A stretch of DNA of 64,000 bases, from contig LUCM01001897.1 of NCBI GenBank assembly GCA_008360955.1, positions 259,812-323,811 of the forward strand. Direction: 5' to 3'. Below the pieces are notes generated by a model, which was given only the letters and a program-made list of their open reading frames with translations, had not been told where the DNA came from and made no database searches. This document shows positions 11,334 to 21,649 of the stretch, in pieces (positions within the stretch are counted from its first letter, which is position 1; each line of letters begins with the position of its first letter). Source of the DNA: Fasciolopsis buskii (taxonomy: Eukaryota; Platyhelminthes; Trematoda; Plagiorchiida; Fasciolidae). Made by a program: the position numbers and the translations under genes.

Positions 11334-12067
11334 CTAAGGGACAGGAGATACAAAGATTGCGTTGGCCGTCTCTGTGAAAAGTTTCACATTGTCATTGAGT
11401 AGGGGTTCAAAAGAGAAACCGGTAGATGCGAGTGAAAGGGATATGTGAAGAAGAATAAGGGTGTTGTGTGAAAAGTTACGGGGGCTAACTCGGGTTTGAT
11501 TTGTTTGCCTAAAGAAATGAAAGGCTGACCTAGAGTATATCTTGGACCCTGGAAGAAGTAGACAATGATCGCTACTTGGAATTGGAGTGCGCAGTTTCAG
11601 GGAAAATAAATCAGGGTGGTTAGTAATAACTATATCTAAAATGTAGCCATCTCTGGAGAGAGAACCGCATAGGATGGTCAAATCAAACACAGTCAGTGGT
11701 AAGGTAGATGCATGATTAAGCTCACCTTCAATAATATGCAGATTATCCTCAAGAAGAGGGACGATAAACACTAGAAAAGAGGCGAAAAATGATGCGATGT
11801 TTTGTTGCGAGCTAAAAGGGGCAATATATAAGTTCGTTGTGACTGTGCCGGTATCGCAAAAAAAGCAAAAGTACTTCTTTTAGATCGATTGGTAGCTTGT
11901 TGGGGTGGAGAATTACGGGATCCTAATATATTTTGAGAAACGATACGGTTTTTGGACAAAAGTAATTCCGAGCGATTGTGGGGTCCAACGGAGAACATAA
12001 TCGGACCAAATGTCTGACAATAAAATAACGGAATAGGATGACACAGAATTGTTGTGCGGCCAGTCAA
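11334..12067 (-). pseudogene. CR1-like endonuclease domain (broken)
   Basis: Two adjoining open stretches in different phases. The lower one (11334-11771) contains FDLTILCGSLSRDGYILDIV, TNHPDLFSLKL and SSDHCLLL, which are the C-terminal endonuclease motifs (the SDH contains catalytic residues). The upper one (11771-12067) is from a frame shifted relative to the true one; the genuine frame reads SFFASFLVFIVPLLEDN near 11760. The enzyme would nick target DNA to prime reverse transcription. Not functional in this copy. Confidence 0.65.
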
Positions 12068-12280
12068 AGGGTGCCGAATGAATAGAAGTCGGTCACAATG
12101 CCTACGAGGATGTCGATGAAAGGTCTTTGCTAAAAGCGTCGACGTCCGAGTGACAGGCGGAGGGGTGAGATCCGCTTCGTGCAGCCATGGCCAGGGAGAA
12201 ACTCAGCTTTTTCTTCACGAAACTAATGATTTTCGGTAATAAATGCTTCTGTCTGTTTCACAAACCGATGGATATTGTGG

Positions 12281-13684
12281 GTAGAACAATTGGCTAAGAA
12301 ATATTGAAAATTGGGAAATCAGACTGCCACGTATGGGGCAGTTTCTGGCCGCAGTTTACCGTACCGATGGATAGTTTGTGTTGGCCCTTGCAATCGGTTT
12401 GACCAACATGGACGAAGAAGTTGGATGACGGTACGTCATTCTGCAACATGAAACGCTCCGTACTTTGTTCATCCAGAGTGATCAATTTGGATCAACCTGG
12501 ATCACCATTTGCGTACCTTACTCGATCCATGGTTCTTATTTGCATCAGGTGGCTACAACGGCTAATCCTTTTTCCTCAAATGACCGAAAGTTGGTGCCCG
12601 AAAAAGTCTTTGTATTGTCTAACTACCTTGCACAACAGTCATCCACTGGATTTGACGAACAGTGATGACGGTCGTGTAACAGGTAAACAGTGGTCGGTAA
12701 GCTCTAAAATGCCAGGTTCGAATATTACCGCCGATGAATCACTTCTGTATTGCCCAATGTTTCAAATACATTATCTGTGCTTCAGAAGTATTTCATGCCT
12801 GTTTAATGTCAAGCGATGAGGCAAAAGAATTGGTAGCATTAACTGTTCAAAAAATGTTTTGTGCTTGATTAAACAGATTGACCTCACGACCTAAGGAGAC
12901 CACGCACATAGTCCTGAGATTCAGCTGAGCTTTTTATTTCACATGATTCGAGTCAGAGTAGAAGGGATTAACCCTACGGAAGTAAGACACTATGGGAGAT
13001 GGTCACTGGAAGATATTCGTATAAGTGTTAGTTTATCGAACTTGATTCAAAAGAGCAAAAGATTGCACATAGGTCTGACAGAAATATGACACCGAGTGAC
13101 AGAAACATGAAGAGGATTAAAAAGCCATTTATGCACGGGAAAGCTCAGCAAATGATGAGAACAGGAGAGCTGCTGAGGAATGAATGCAACGTGGAAGGAA
13201 GATCTAAATGAAAGTTCCAAAACAAGAACAGCGAAGTGGCCGTTCAGTGATGACTGAATTTACCAACCAATCAATCACATTCATGTCGAATCACTACGGT
13301 GGTGGATTGATTTCAATGATTTCCATTGATCTGAATATACCCAAGCAATACTGTTTAGTGGATATTTCTCTATGTAATTTTCATCTGGAAGATGCCTCCT
13401 TGCTATTTTGTTTCCCACTTACAAGGCATTCCATTATTCCATGTCTTACTATTACTGCAGCTAGTCCCCACATACTGGAGCCTAAGAAAGTGTCCCAATC
13501 GGTCGGAAGGATTTCAGTTGCACCAGATCAAGAAGGAATTGAGTAAAAAGCAAATTTGATTTGTGCTCAACAAATAACAAAGCTGAAAAAGAGTGGCTGG
13601 AATAAGATAAACGGTTGCAGGATATGAAAGATCACAGGATTGAACTGTGAAAGTCGAGAAATAGCCTCGTAAACCTCACTCACT
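12281..13684. other. Unassigned sequence
   Basis: Frames at 12421-12819 (+) and 13208-13546 (+) are 110-130 codons long but show no motif and no convincing start. At this base composition several frames of this length are expected by chance. The upstream part of the RTE-like copy broken at 9380 is not found here. Confidence 0.35.
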
Positions 13685-13865
13685 TTTTATCTTTTTACTT
13701 CCCTTATTAATGAAACAACAATGTACATCATTTTTCAGGACGGTGGCCGCGGCCAGCAGACTGCTGCCAAGTGGGGAAGTTGACCGGCGGTGAGAGGATT
13801 CGAACCCTTCACGTCCAAACGCCATGATCTTGTCCGTTTGGCCGCCGCCAGTCGGATAAACAGCG
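13685..13865 (-). repeat. tRNA-derived SINE, family A (near complete)
   Basis: Read on the minus strand: a tRNA-like head with an A-box-like GGCGGCCAAACGG (13833-13850 region) and a near-consensus B box GGTTCGAATCC (13797-13807), then CCGGTCAACTTCCCCACTTGG, a CTGCTGGCCGCGGCC block, and a tail TTGTTTCATTAATAAGGG followed by AAGTAAAA. The same order of blocks is seen at 20341, 38312, 53672 and 54183. The two pol III boxes would drive transcription in a live copy; mobilisation would rely on a partner LINE. Confidence 0.75.
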
Positions 13866-15756
13866 GATGGCGCTATTCCCGCTGTTTACGGCAGCCAAAA
13901 TGGGATGACCAGCTGCACACTTTCTCCGATGTGAAAGGGGGCAAGACAACGGTTTAGTGGCATCCAGAAGTGTATGATAGGCTGGGATATCTTGTAAACA
14001 TCCAGAATTTTAAAAGTCTGCCTTAGTGGGAACGTAAACAATAACCATTAGACCACCAAGGTGAGCTCCGCACTCACAGTCCAGCAGACAAATGGAAAGA
14101 TAAAATATAGGGTTCCAATCAAAACGTTTACTCCTGGACTTTATAGCGCTATCTATTCTCACATGCAGCAGAAACTAGCAAATGACCTCTTGGGCAAATT
14201 TTATGCAAACACGAAAAGCAGTCCAAATATTTTCTCTCACCATAGGCAGATAGGACAAGAAACCAACAGGTTGAATGACAACGAAATCACCCTGCTGCAT
14301 ATCAAGAATCAATCACAGTCAGCATTATCTGCGATTAAGAGAAAACCTATAATGAATTACAGACCAAGGGAGTTTGTGTGCACTTGTGCTTGTTTGTACT
14401 CAGCTTACGGGTATAGTACCGTGCATTTATCTGCTAGATCAGTCTCCATCCACTTAACAACACTGAACACTGCATACGGTTCAGAGTTAACACTGACGAA
14501 TGCACATCAACATTTGAGTGCATGACCTAGCATTGGCTTGATCAACGAATGTAAAATTCATGCCGCTGTTCTTTAGTGTGTAGGGAATAATGTTAATAAC
14601 ATACTCTGTTATTAACACTAAATCATTTACAAAGAAAACAACAACACCTGTTGCACGTTTTTTTCGGTGCACTCCTTACGTCGTTCCGTCCTGATAATTA
14701 CATACAACACAATTAAATGTCTTTCTTCTATTCTGTATTTCTGTTTGTTATGCCCCCAGGCAGCCAGCACCACATGGACTGACCGAATTCGTGAGTTTCG
14801 TGATCATTCCTGGATAACCCATCATTGGTGACGTCAAAATCCGAACGGGAGCATTTCTGTAATTCGCAAAAAGTAGTCGTTTGTCCTCAGCATGATTCAT
14901 GGTGCAGCATCCTGTTAGCTGGAATCAACGGGAAATAGGTACGAATCGTAAACTGCGGTGAAATCACATGTTTCATATGCTAAGATACCTTACAGCGTTG
15001 CGTGTTAAAACAGCTACAGGTACTGGCTTGTAAAAAATTATGAGTAGGCTCTAGTACAAGCACGTTTATACACCAGTCAAGGCGTTTCATGCTTTTCAAA
15101 GATGAATTATTTTTCACGCTTAACTTTATCCCATTACAGCAGTGCACTTTTGGATATTTTCTATCGCAGTGGTACCCAATGTCATTTAAACGTATTATAT
15201 TTTCGATGGCGACATCGGAACTTTCAAAATGAACGGGATCAATTGGCTGGTGTAATATATCGACCACGGAACAGCACTCTTCGTTAGGGTTTTCACGCGC
15301 CATAATCTGAAAAGGACGACTTAAAAAAAGACTCAAGTGAGCCCAAGCCCAGTAAGCGTAACTGACAGCATTAACACTTACACAACCAAGTCCGATGTGG
15401 CAGCTCACAACTTGCTCGTTACAGCTGGGTTCAGCATCAGACCGACAATTAGGTACAGCAAATTCCACTAGTTCATACTCTAAATCTATCCACCAGAGGT
15501 GATGAGTGAAGCCATTGCATACATTATAACACAACACAATACAATATAACAGTAAAACTGAAATACAACACGGTAATTTAGTCTTACCCAGGTCACAAGT
15601 GCTAAAACAAACTGAGGCTACCAAACGACTACCAGACGCTACCACATGACGAAGAACCAGCAGAATTCACTCGGGAAATTAGAAAATCGCCTGTAAAACC
15701 ATCGTTAGTATCTTATCGTTTATCCGTGGAGCATTTAGAACATCACAATAACTTCT
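13866..15756. other. Unassigned sequence with one long open frame
   Basis: Contains a 154-codon frame on + (14061-14525, GTG start, no motif) and the 221-codon frame described separately on -. No mobile-element family is recognised. A degenerate AACAC/AATAC run at 15528-15550 resembles a LINE tail but no coding LINE sequence precedes it. Confidence 0.35.
14980..15645 (-). CDS. Unrecognised 221-codon open frame
   Basis: An open minus-strand frame longer than expected by chance at this composition. It starts with GTG rather than ATG. The N-terminal third is rich in Cys, Leu and Val (a possible membrane segment around CCISVLLLYCIVLCYNVC), followed by a tract with many Cys residues and ending in a Cys-rich C-terminus. 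No domain is recognised. It could be part of an uncharacterised repeat, a spliced host exon with readthrough, or chance. No TATA or splice signals were convincing enough to call a gene. Confidence 0.2.
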   Translation of the reverse strand: MVASGSRLVASVCFSTCDLGKTKLPCCISVLLLYCIVLCYNVCNGFTHHLWWIDLEYELVEFAVPNCRSDAEPSCNEQVVSCHIGLGCVSVNAVSYAYWAWAHLSLFLSRPFQIMARENPNEECCSVVDILHQPIDPVHFESSDVAIENIIRLNDIGYHCDRKYPKVHCCNGIKLSVKNNSSLKSMKRLDWCINVLVLEPTHNFLQASTCSCFNTQRCKVS

Positions 15757-15871
15757 GTCGGTGGGTGGCAACTTGATATCGGCTCATTACTTATGTGGCT
15801 CTATCCTACTCAGGGTTTCAGGATCGCGAGTACTGGTTCTCTCCCCCTCCTTTGTGTAGTGGACCCTAGTA
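15757..15871 (+). repeat. SINE family B body fragment
   Basis: GTCGGTGGGTGGCAACTTGA, then CGGCTCATTAC and CAGGGTTTCAGGATCGCGAG, ending in a CCCCTCCTTTGTGTAGTGG block. These match, in order, the body of the complete copy that starts only about 50 bp downstream, including the ending CCCCTCCCATGTAGCGGGTC at 16113. It lacks the tRNA-like head. Confidence 0.55.
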
Positions 15872-15917
15872 GCAGCGGCGCTTGCATCCCACATTATACT
15901 TATACTTCGTAAGTCAT

Positions 15918-16138
15918 AAATGACTGTCCTTGGTCAAGGGTACCAAGAGTCTGTCACCAGAATGGTCAGAGATTCGAGTCCCGGATCCGCCACGGGTCAC
16001 TTTGGTGGCAGAAGGAAACGCGCTACAGCGCAGTTCATTCCCACACCTGACCTAATAGGACTCTTTATGTTTCTGCGACAATCCAAGTTTCAGGGTCACA
16101 TTTGTCATTTCGCTTCCCCTCCCATGTAGCGGGTCTAA
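15918..16138 (+). repeat. tRNA-derived SINE, family B (near complete)
   Basis: The head carries an A-box-like TTGGTCAAGGGT and a B box AGATTCGAGTCCC (15969-15981). The body follows with CCACGGGTCACTTTGGTGG, CACACCTGACCTAATAGGAC, CAAGTTTCAGGGTCACATTTG and CCCCTCCCATGTAGCGGG. The same order occurs at 33298 (+) and 57640 (-). The 3' end is not sharply bounded. Confidence 0.7.
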
Positions 16139-18311
16139 ACTATATGGGACATCCACTTGCCACCAAACTCTTGCCTGAAGAACATTATAAAAGAATTCCT
16201 CTGGATTCCCATGAGCAAACATACCGGGTCTCTGAGTTGATTTACCTTTTGCTTCACCTCCAGTAAATTTGTTCATTTTTTTAATTGAAGAACAGACAAG
16301 AAATCGTTGGGATCTCGCGCAAGGTGTGTACTTCTTCAAATATCCCAATCTATTGCGTAGCAGGCCCAACCGAATTATCAAATTGCATGATGGTAGAGTG
16401 CGGAAACAACGATCAGACTAGTAAATGGGTCTCGACCGGCAGGTGCCTGAAAGATCAGAGTCCGATATTTTAAGTATCAGCCTTCGATTTCTTTGAAGGA
16501 GGAATCAGAGAAATAGTAGATTCAGTCAACAGGAATAGAAAAATGAAAATATAATGATTCAGGAGTCCTGGTCATAAAATTAACTCTAGATGAAACCAAC
16601 TGCTACATTTCAGTGGTCCCCGTACCTTACTTTTAGGAAACTTCTACTGGTTACCCAGCATACTCGTATGCAAACTGAGTAACTTTGCGGTCAATATCGG
16701 TTATCACTCAAATGAACTATTCTTTGAGTGTTTCTCGTCGGTGACTGATATTTTCAAACGATTCTTGCCACGGTATCAAAGCCCAACTAAATTTCAAAAA
16801 ATCATGAAGGCTATCTTACCCTTATGAAGAATCATCGATTCCCTTAAAATTCATTAAATCCTCTGCCACTGTAAATTGTCAAGGAGCAAAAGTTCTGCAT
16901 GGTTGTCCGTAATATGTTCCCCTCCTGCAAGAAAACCGTCCAACATTCAGTGGACGATCATCTATTGCGCATAGATCTGTGGCCTGCAAGATCCAGTGAG
17001 GGATAAGTGCGTTGTATCGTGCTGTGTCAATGCTCAATAAATCACTGAAAGGTAAGGCTTCCAACTAACAACCATTTCTTTCAAGTGCGCTTCCCCTTTC
17101 GGATGCAGAGCGCAAGTGCTGGCGATGATTCCTAAAAAGCCAGTCGAAACAGCCGTACGGTATTTCCGCGGTTTCTAAGATAGCAGTTGATATCACATGG
17201 CGAATTCCTTGAGGTTAGGATTAAATCATCTACTACTGTAAACGTGTTCCTTTCGTTGACTTAGAAAATCGATCTGTGTTTTCCTACTCGCACTTGATTC
17301 GCAGCAGGACCTGGTGTTCACGAAGAAACCGCAGTTCCTCATGGTCCAAAAAGCCCACTTTCAGAAACGTTGGTGACGAAATTTTGAAAGTTTTCCTTAC
17401 AGCTTACGATAAGAATGACTGGCACACATTGGTAAGAGTACTGTCCAGCATTATGAGCCAGAGAAATTCCATTTGAGGCTCCGGAAAACCTAAAAAAATC
17501 GATTTTTTGTTTTCAATCGAGTCGTTCATTTTTCCAAATGTGATGCTATAGTTTACTCCATTTTTTGCTTGTTTTGCTATTGTCTACTCGAAGCATTTCT
17601 GACGTCCTAGGACAAATATTCATTGTTAAAACTTCAACAGTTGCGGGGACTGGAGAGCAGGCATTTAAATAAAAATAACTTGTAAGGGTAGTAGGCATTG
17701 ACTCGTCATATCTGTTACTCTGGTCAAAAATGAACGCAGCTGTGATTGCAGCATACTGATCACCCCAGCCGACAGTCTGAGCGATGAATGAGGGTTTATC
17801 ATAGAAAACCAATATAAACTATTTGATTTGGATTAACATACGGATGCATGCGATTGCTTAATTTAGCTGTTTTTCTGGAGCTAGTGAGAACGAGAGATAC
17901 AGAGGCCTGTCAGTTGGCTAGTCGAAGCCAGAGCTTTTGAGTTTTAAAACACAGTTCGACACAAACGACTATCTACTTTGATCGCAACTTAAATGGAAGG
18001 TTTCTATAAATTGTATGCCAACAAAATTTCGGGTAAGTCCGGTAGCTGCAACACAGGGGGTAGTTATATAACACTTATGCGGCAGTAGATTCGACCACAA
18101 CCTTGGTATTTTACTGTACATGTTTACTTGATAGCCTCCGCCAACTGAGATGTGTCAACAGCTACGAATAATCAAGACCAAAATACTACAGGCCCATATG
18201 AAGCGTCCTGTAAGGCACCCAATTACTGTGCGAACACGTTCGGTTTTAATAACTGTCTGACAGGTAGAAAGATTGCCGACCCGTACAGAACGGTCACGAT
18301 AACATACGATG
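16139..18311. other. Unassigned sequence, nothing recognised
   Basis: Short frames only, no repeat family shared with other parts of the window, and no pol III boxes. Confidence 0.4.
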
Positions 18312-18362
18312 AGTCTACGTACAAGTCACGTGACAGTCCGGTACAGTTTCACCATCGCCACC
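18312..18362 (+). repeat. Short fragment of repeat family D
   Basis: ACGTACAAGTCACGTG followed by CAGTCCGGTACAGTTTCACC matches the 5' block of the family D repeat at 23285 (ACGTGCAAGTCACGTG, CAGTCCGATACAGTTTCACG). Only this block is present. Confidence 0.5.
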
Positions 18363-19248
18363 ATCGACCAGAGTAATGCTGACGAACAAAAATGGAAATG
18401 ATTCCACAACGGTCACTGACCCGAAGGTAATCCGAATGTGATATTCTTTTTCCGTTAATATACGCATATATAGACTTTGACTAGTATCTTTTCTCTGGTC
18501 CTAATACTGCTTTTCAGTAAGCCAATTCTATCTCTAGATTGTTACCGTCCGTCCGCACTAGCTCGAATAAAAACAGCCAAAGTCAGCCGGCACGCAAAGT
18601 TTCACTTATTAATTGAAAACATCACATTTGTAGGTTCCTTTGTTTGCATTATTGCACCCGCGCAATTTCCATTATTTCATCGGTTGTCCGGGTCGCACTT
18701 TGGTTCATTTTATTTTATGCATTTCACGGGAATTAGTTCCTGGCGTTTTTTGTCGAATCCAGACCACTCATCCCGACTGATTGGCTCAAGTCAAGGTATG
18801 GCATTTTCAGCCTCCATATTCGCACTCTTGCCATCTGATCACGCCACTGTGACGGTTGGCTACTGGTAGCCAATGGAATGATCAGTCTAACTCTGCGGCC
18901 TGCACTTGCTCGCTGTCTGGCAGGATCGGATTACATCCATGCCTGCGTATTGATCTCAATTTGTCCGGCCAGGTTTAGCGTGGCGCAAGCGCTGACAACA
19001 GCGAAACAGCTCTCTTAGGCTCAGGCGCAAAACAAATCCAATAACATTCCCTCACTGTAAACTTTATATACATGCCAGTTTAGGCAGTGATGTTCTTCTC
19101 ATAACTTAGGTTCAACAGGATCGCATTGGTTTGTTCGCTGAGCTAAGCAATTTGATTACAAACGTTTAATCGCCAGCCGAAATGACATCGGCAGTGTTAT
19201 GATATTGTGGACAGTAACTCGTTGCCATCGTCCGCCTGAATGGGTCAT
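18363..19248. other. Unassigned sequence with a 130-codon frame
   Basis: The + frame 18477-18869 begins at TTG with a hydrophobic stretch (IFSLVLILLFSKPIL) that mimics a signal peptide, but there is no ATG and no domain. The 19.0-19.25 kb part is the presumptive 3' flank of the Penelope-like fragment. Confidence 0.3.
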
Positions 19249-19887
19249 CTAGCCATTAGTCAGTGTTGATTGGTTGCTCTGGGTGAAAGGGTTGGGTAGA
19301 GATTCGGTCCAGCTGCTTTGTTCACATTTGTCTTCTGTTGACATGTTGTGAGCTGAATCAGCTTCCATTTCGACCGGCTTGTGCTGTTTGGTCCCTTGAT
19401 CGCCGCGCCTGTTTACCGATCTTTCCGAGGAGTGCCAAGCTTCAAGAAAGTCCTCCGGACGCTTTGTTCTACCTTGGGCAACGATCCTTGCGTTTCCAAA
19501 GTTGAACTTGTGACTTCCTCGGTCTGCGTGAACTGAAATTAGAGAAAGTGGATCATTCCTTTTTGTTAACAACTGGTGCTCATGGATCCATGTTCCAAGT
19601 TTCTTTCCGGTTCTTGTCAGCCTGTGCGCCACTTCGGTTCCATGGGGCTTGAGTAATCTTGTTGTCATTTCAGAGATATGTCTGATGTACGGAAGGATGG
19701 CTCGTGTTTTGGTCTGTTTGGCGATTGCCTCTCGGTACTGTTTTTTGTTGGTGTTTCGTCCGCTTCGTATGCACCCAATAATCAGAAACATCTGGAACAG
19801 ATGTTTTTTTTCTTGTTTCCTTCGCTGCCCTGAGTTGTCTAGATTCAGTAGGAAATATTTCCATAACTCGTGGTAATTCTTGTCCAT
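19249..19887 (-). pseudogene. Penelope-like element, RT C-terminus and partial endonuclease
   Basis: A 212-codon open frame with ATG. Residues 60-92 (ILPYIRHISEMTTRLLKPHG, then VAHRLTRT) match the linker that follows the RT in Penelope-like elements. Residues 96-155 (LGTWIHEHQLLTKRNDPLSL, HADRGSHKFNFGNARIVAQG, FLEAWHSSERSVNRR) match the C-terminal half of the GIY-YIG endonuclease. The N-terminal half of that nuclease, with the Cys-rich and GIY/YIG core strands, is missing: the linker joins directly to GKKLGT. So the open frame has lost the catalytic core and can only be a remnant. Upstream, a IIDDIFLV segment at about 19957-19977 may be a displaced RT active-site relic. Confidence 0.75.
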
Positions 19888-19995
19888 GAATTATTACGAT
19901 CGATCACAGCTAGGGCTACCATTTCGATCATGTCTTTCGTACTGGTCCAAAATATAAACTAGGAAAATATCGTCAATGATGCTTAAACAGGATTT
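19888..19995 (-). mobile_element. Possible upstream RT relic of the Penelope-like element
   Basis: The minus frame reads IIDDIFLV at about 19957-19977, similar in kind to the RYxDD(I/F)F active site of Penelope-like RTs, but two stops separate it from the downstream frame and the neighbouring residues do not match well. Tentative. Confidence 0.25.
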
Positions 19996-20340
19996 TTCCA
20001 GTCATCGGCTACAAGCAAGGTTTTTGAGCATAATGTAATACATTCTGCCTTCCGCTGTTCGCGTTCCCCACAAGATACCCGGGTCATTCAATAGCTTTGA
20101 CCCTTAGTAGAACGTTCAAAGCAACCAGAATGGTATTTTTAGATTGTGGAACTGTCTTAGCAGTTCGTAGCGATTTGTATCATTCCGTTTTCTTCAAGGA
20201 CGGATTCTCGACTACTTCATAGGTCGATGGTATGTCACGTGCTATCATAGTGAAAAACCTTCACTGCTGCCCGTCAGCTGTGGCTAACTGTCAGCATCTC
20301 ATTTTCGCCACATTTACTAGCTTTAAATATGCCCATCGGT

Positions 20341-20512
20341 GACTGGCAGTCGTCAGGCGGACAAGGTCGTGGCGTTTGGGCTTGAAGATCTTGGATTCCA
20401 ATCCTCGCTGCGAGGGTCAAATTCCCTATTTCGCAGCCTTCTGCTGGCCTGGGCTCCCTTCTTGAGAATTGGTTTACTTTATTATTTAGCTGATTAATGA
20501 AAGTAAAAACAA
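20341..20512 (+). repeat. tRNA-derived SINE, family A (near complete)
   Basis: Head GACTGGCAGTCGTCAGGCGG then ACAAGGTCGTGGCGTTTGGG, closely similar to the copy at 13685; the B box is mutated (GGATTCCAATCC at 20393-20404). The body has GGGTCAAATTCCCTATTT and CTTCTGCTGGCCTGGGC, and the tail GATTAATGAAAGTAAAAAC. The + orientation is opposite to the copy at 13685. Confidence 0.65.
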
Positions 20513-21202
20513 AATATTAAGATAAGTGATTGCGACGAGATTCAGGAACTCCCGAACAAGCCATTGAAACAAGCTAAGTACTTTTACCAACTGGGGTGCT
20601 GTATTTTCCACATTCTCAGAAGAACGAGCCACGGCCGCTTAGCAAACAACAAATATACAACTATATCACCGATGGTCAAATGCCTTGGTGTTATGTTATC
20701 ATAAAACTTACCATTGTCAATGCACGTTTAAGAAACACACATTTGATAAATTTAACAGGCAATCACACTCCCACCAACTGGAACGCTCTTCAGTCCTTAT
20801 ACGGTAAATTTTAAATTCGCAGCACTGTGCTTCCTTTCCACGGGTTGTACTACTCGTCAGTTATTTTTTCTGCCCTGCTGACGCGTGATGTTTACTTCCT
20901 GGTGCAACGCATACAACATATTATCAAATGCAATGACATGTTCAATGAACGTCTAAATAAGATCGTTGCAAGACGCTTCATGTGAACTTATGATCTCATC
21001 GTGAACTGCAGCATCAATTAATAAACACAATATCCTGCAGCTCTACACATTGGAAATTCTTCATATATTTGCTTACTGGAGGTCTATTACACCTTCCTCG
21101 ATTGCCAGTCGACCTGACGAAAGCGTCTGCGGAACTGTGGTAATGTAGGCCAGGTTGATCGTGAATGTCCTGTTGATATCTTCAAGATGGTGTTAGTAAT
21201 GC
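20513..21202. other. Unassigned sequence
   Basis: No frame or repeat recognised, apart from CCTGACGAAAGCGTCTGCGG at 21113-21132, which resembles the short hairpin-plus-core motif found near the ends of Penelope-like elements. Not strong enough to call. Confidence 0.35.
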
Positions 21203-21222
21203 ATATATATACATATATATAT
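21203..21222. repeat. Interrupted (AT)n tract
   Basis: A short AT tract with one ACAT interruption, at the left edge of the hammerhead-like repeat. Confidence 0.9.
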
Positions 21223-21224
21223 GT

Positions 21225-21350
21225 ACAAGTATGTGGATGTTTGGACAAGAGAGCATCGCGTACGCATACTTGACGAGCGACAATAACCGCGAAACCGGTC
21301 GTGCGCTCCCGGGCAAATTTTGTTTACGCATCCAGATGCTACTTCCTGCT
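21225..21350 (+). ncRNA. Hammerhead-ribozyme-like repeat, family C, copy 1 (degenerate)
   Basis: The core at 21261-21305 reads CATACTTGACGAG, a short hairpin CGACAATAACCG, then CGAAACCGGTCGTGCG. This fits the hammerhead layout: CUGANGA box, stem II, GAAA box, a very short stem III (CCGG) and the cleavage site after GUC, with stem I formed by GCAUAC upstream and GUGCGC downstream. The first core base (C3) is U here and two stem II pairs are lost, so this copy is probably inactive. Short stem III hammerheads are known in Penelope-like elements, where they may act as dimers. The copy lies directly beside the foldback element. Confidence 0.55.
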
Positions 21351-21377
21351 TCTATATATACATATATATATATATAT

Positions 21378-21649
21378 CACAGCAGAAAAAAGTCAAATTT
21401 GGCGAGTTGTTAACATTTCGACTTAGTCTTATCAATCGCTTGCGTAAAACAATCCTGCACGTATAGGAATTAAGCTTGGTAACCATAATGAACAGACGTA
21501 GAGTGAAAGTTGTGTACAAATTGTCAAACCAAATTTCGAACTAAGGCAGTTGAATTGTTTGGACCACTAGTTTTCGAGGTGGAGCACATATTGACGTAAC
21601 CGAACCGTCATTGGTTCGGTCCGTGCGAGTAGCTTAAGGTTTGTGTTGC
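21378..21649 (+). repeat. Left arm of the foldback element
   Basis: 272 bp, 98.5% identical to the right arm in reverse complement by position-wise reading. Mismatches are at the third base of the terminus (21380), in the inner hairpin near 21607, at about 21636 and near the inner end (21647). Confidence 0.9.

Larger units (their letters stand above)
9381..12280 (-). mobile_element. Decayed CR1-like non-LTR retrotransposon (LINE)
   Basis: Read right to left, about 2.9 kb. It begins in the endonuclease N-terminus (ITEN near 12240, an LPGH block, then GRR), continues through LDIVITNHPDLFSLKLR and PIPSSDHCLLL (11560-11640), then the linker and the reverse transcriptase in a long open stretch (11248-10313). 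It ends in RT C-terminal blocks (YLGVTVDENLKWTTHI near 10060) and a pentanucleotide tail at 9381-9404. Short 3' tandem repeats are typical of CR1 elements. The 5' end is truncated, as usual for LINEs. Stops and frameshifts occur throughout, so the copy is dead. Confidence 0.85.

Noticed and set aside
9381..12280. CR1-like element as a simple nested insertion within the RTE-like copy
   Set aside because: The 5' half of the RTE-like copy is not found beyond 12280, so nesting cannot be shown from this window.
14061..14525. 154-codon + frame
   Set aside because: GTG start, no motif, and about this length is expected by chance a few times in 64 kb on six frames.
18477..18869. 130-codon + frame with a signal-peptide-like beginning
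   Set aside because: The start codon is TTG, no upstream exon is visible, and the rest has no domain; the hydrophobic stretch is explained by T-rich DNA.
20835..20875. CTGACGAG on the minus strand as a fourth hammerhead core
   Set aside because: No stem II hairpin and no GAAAC box at the right distance.
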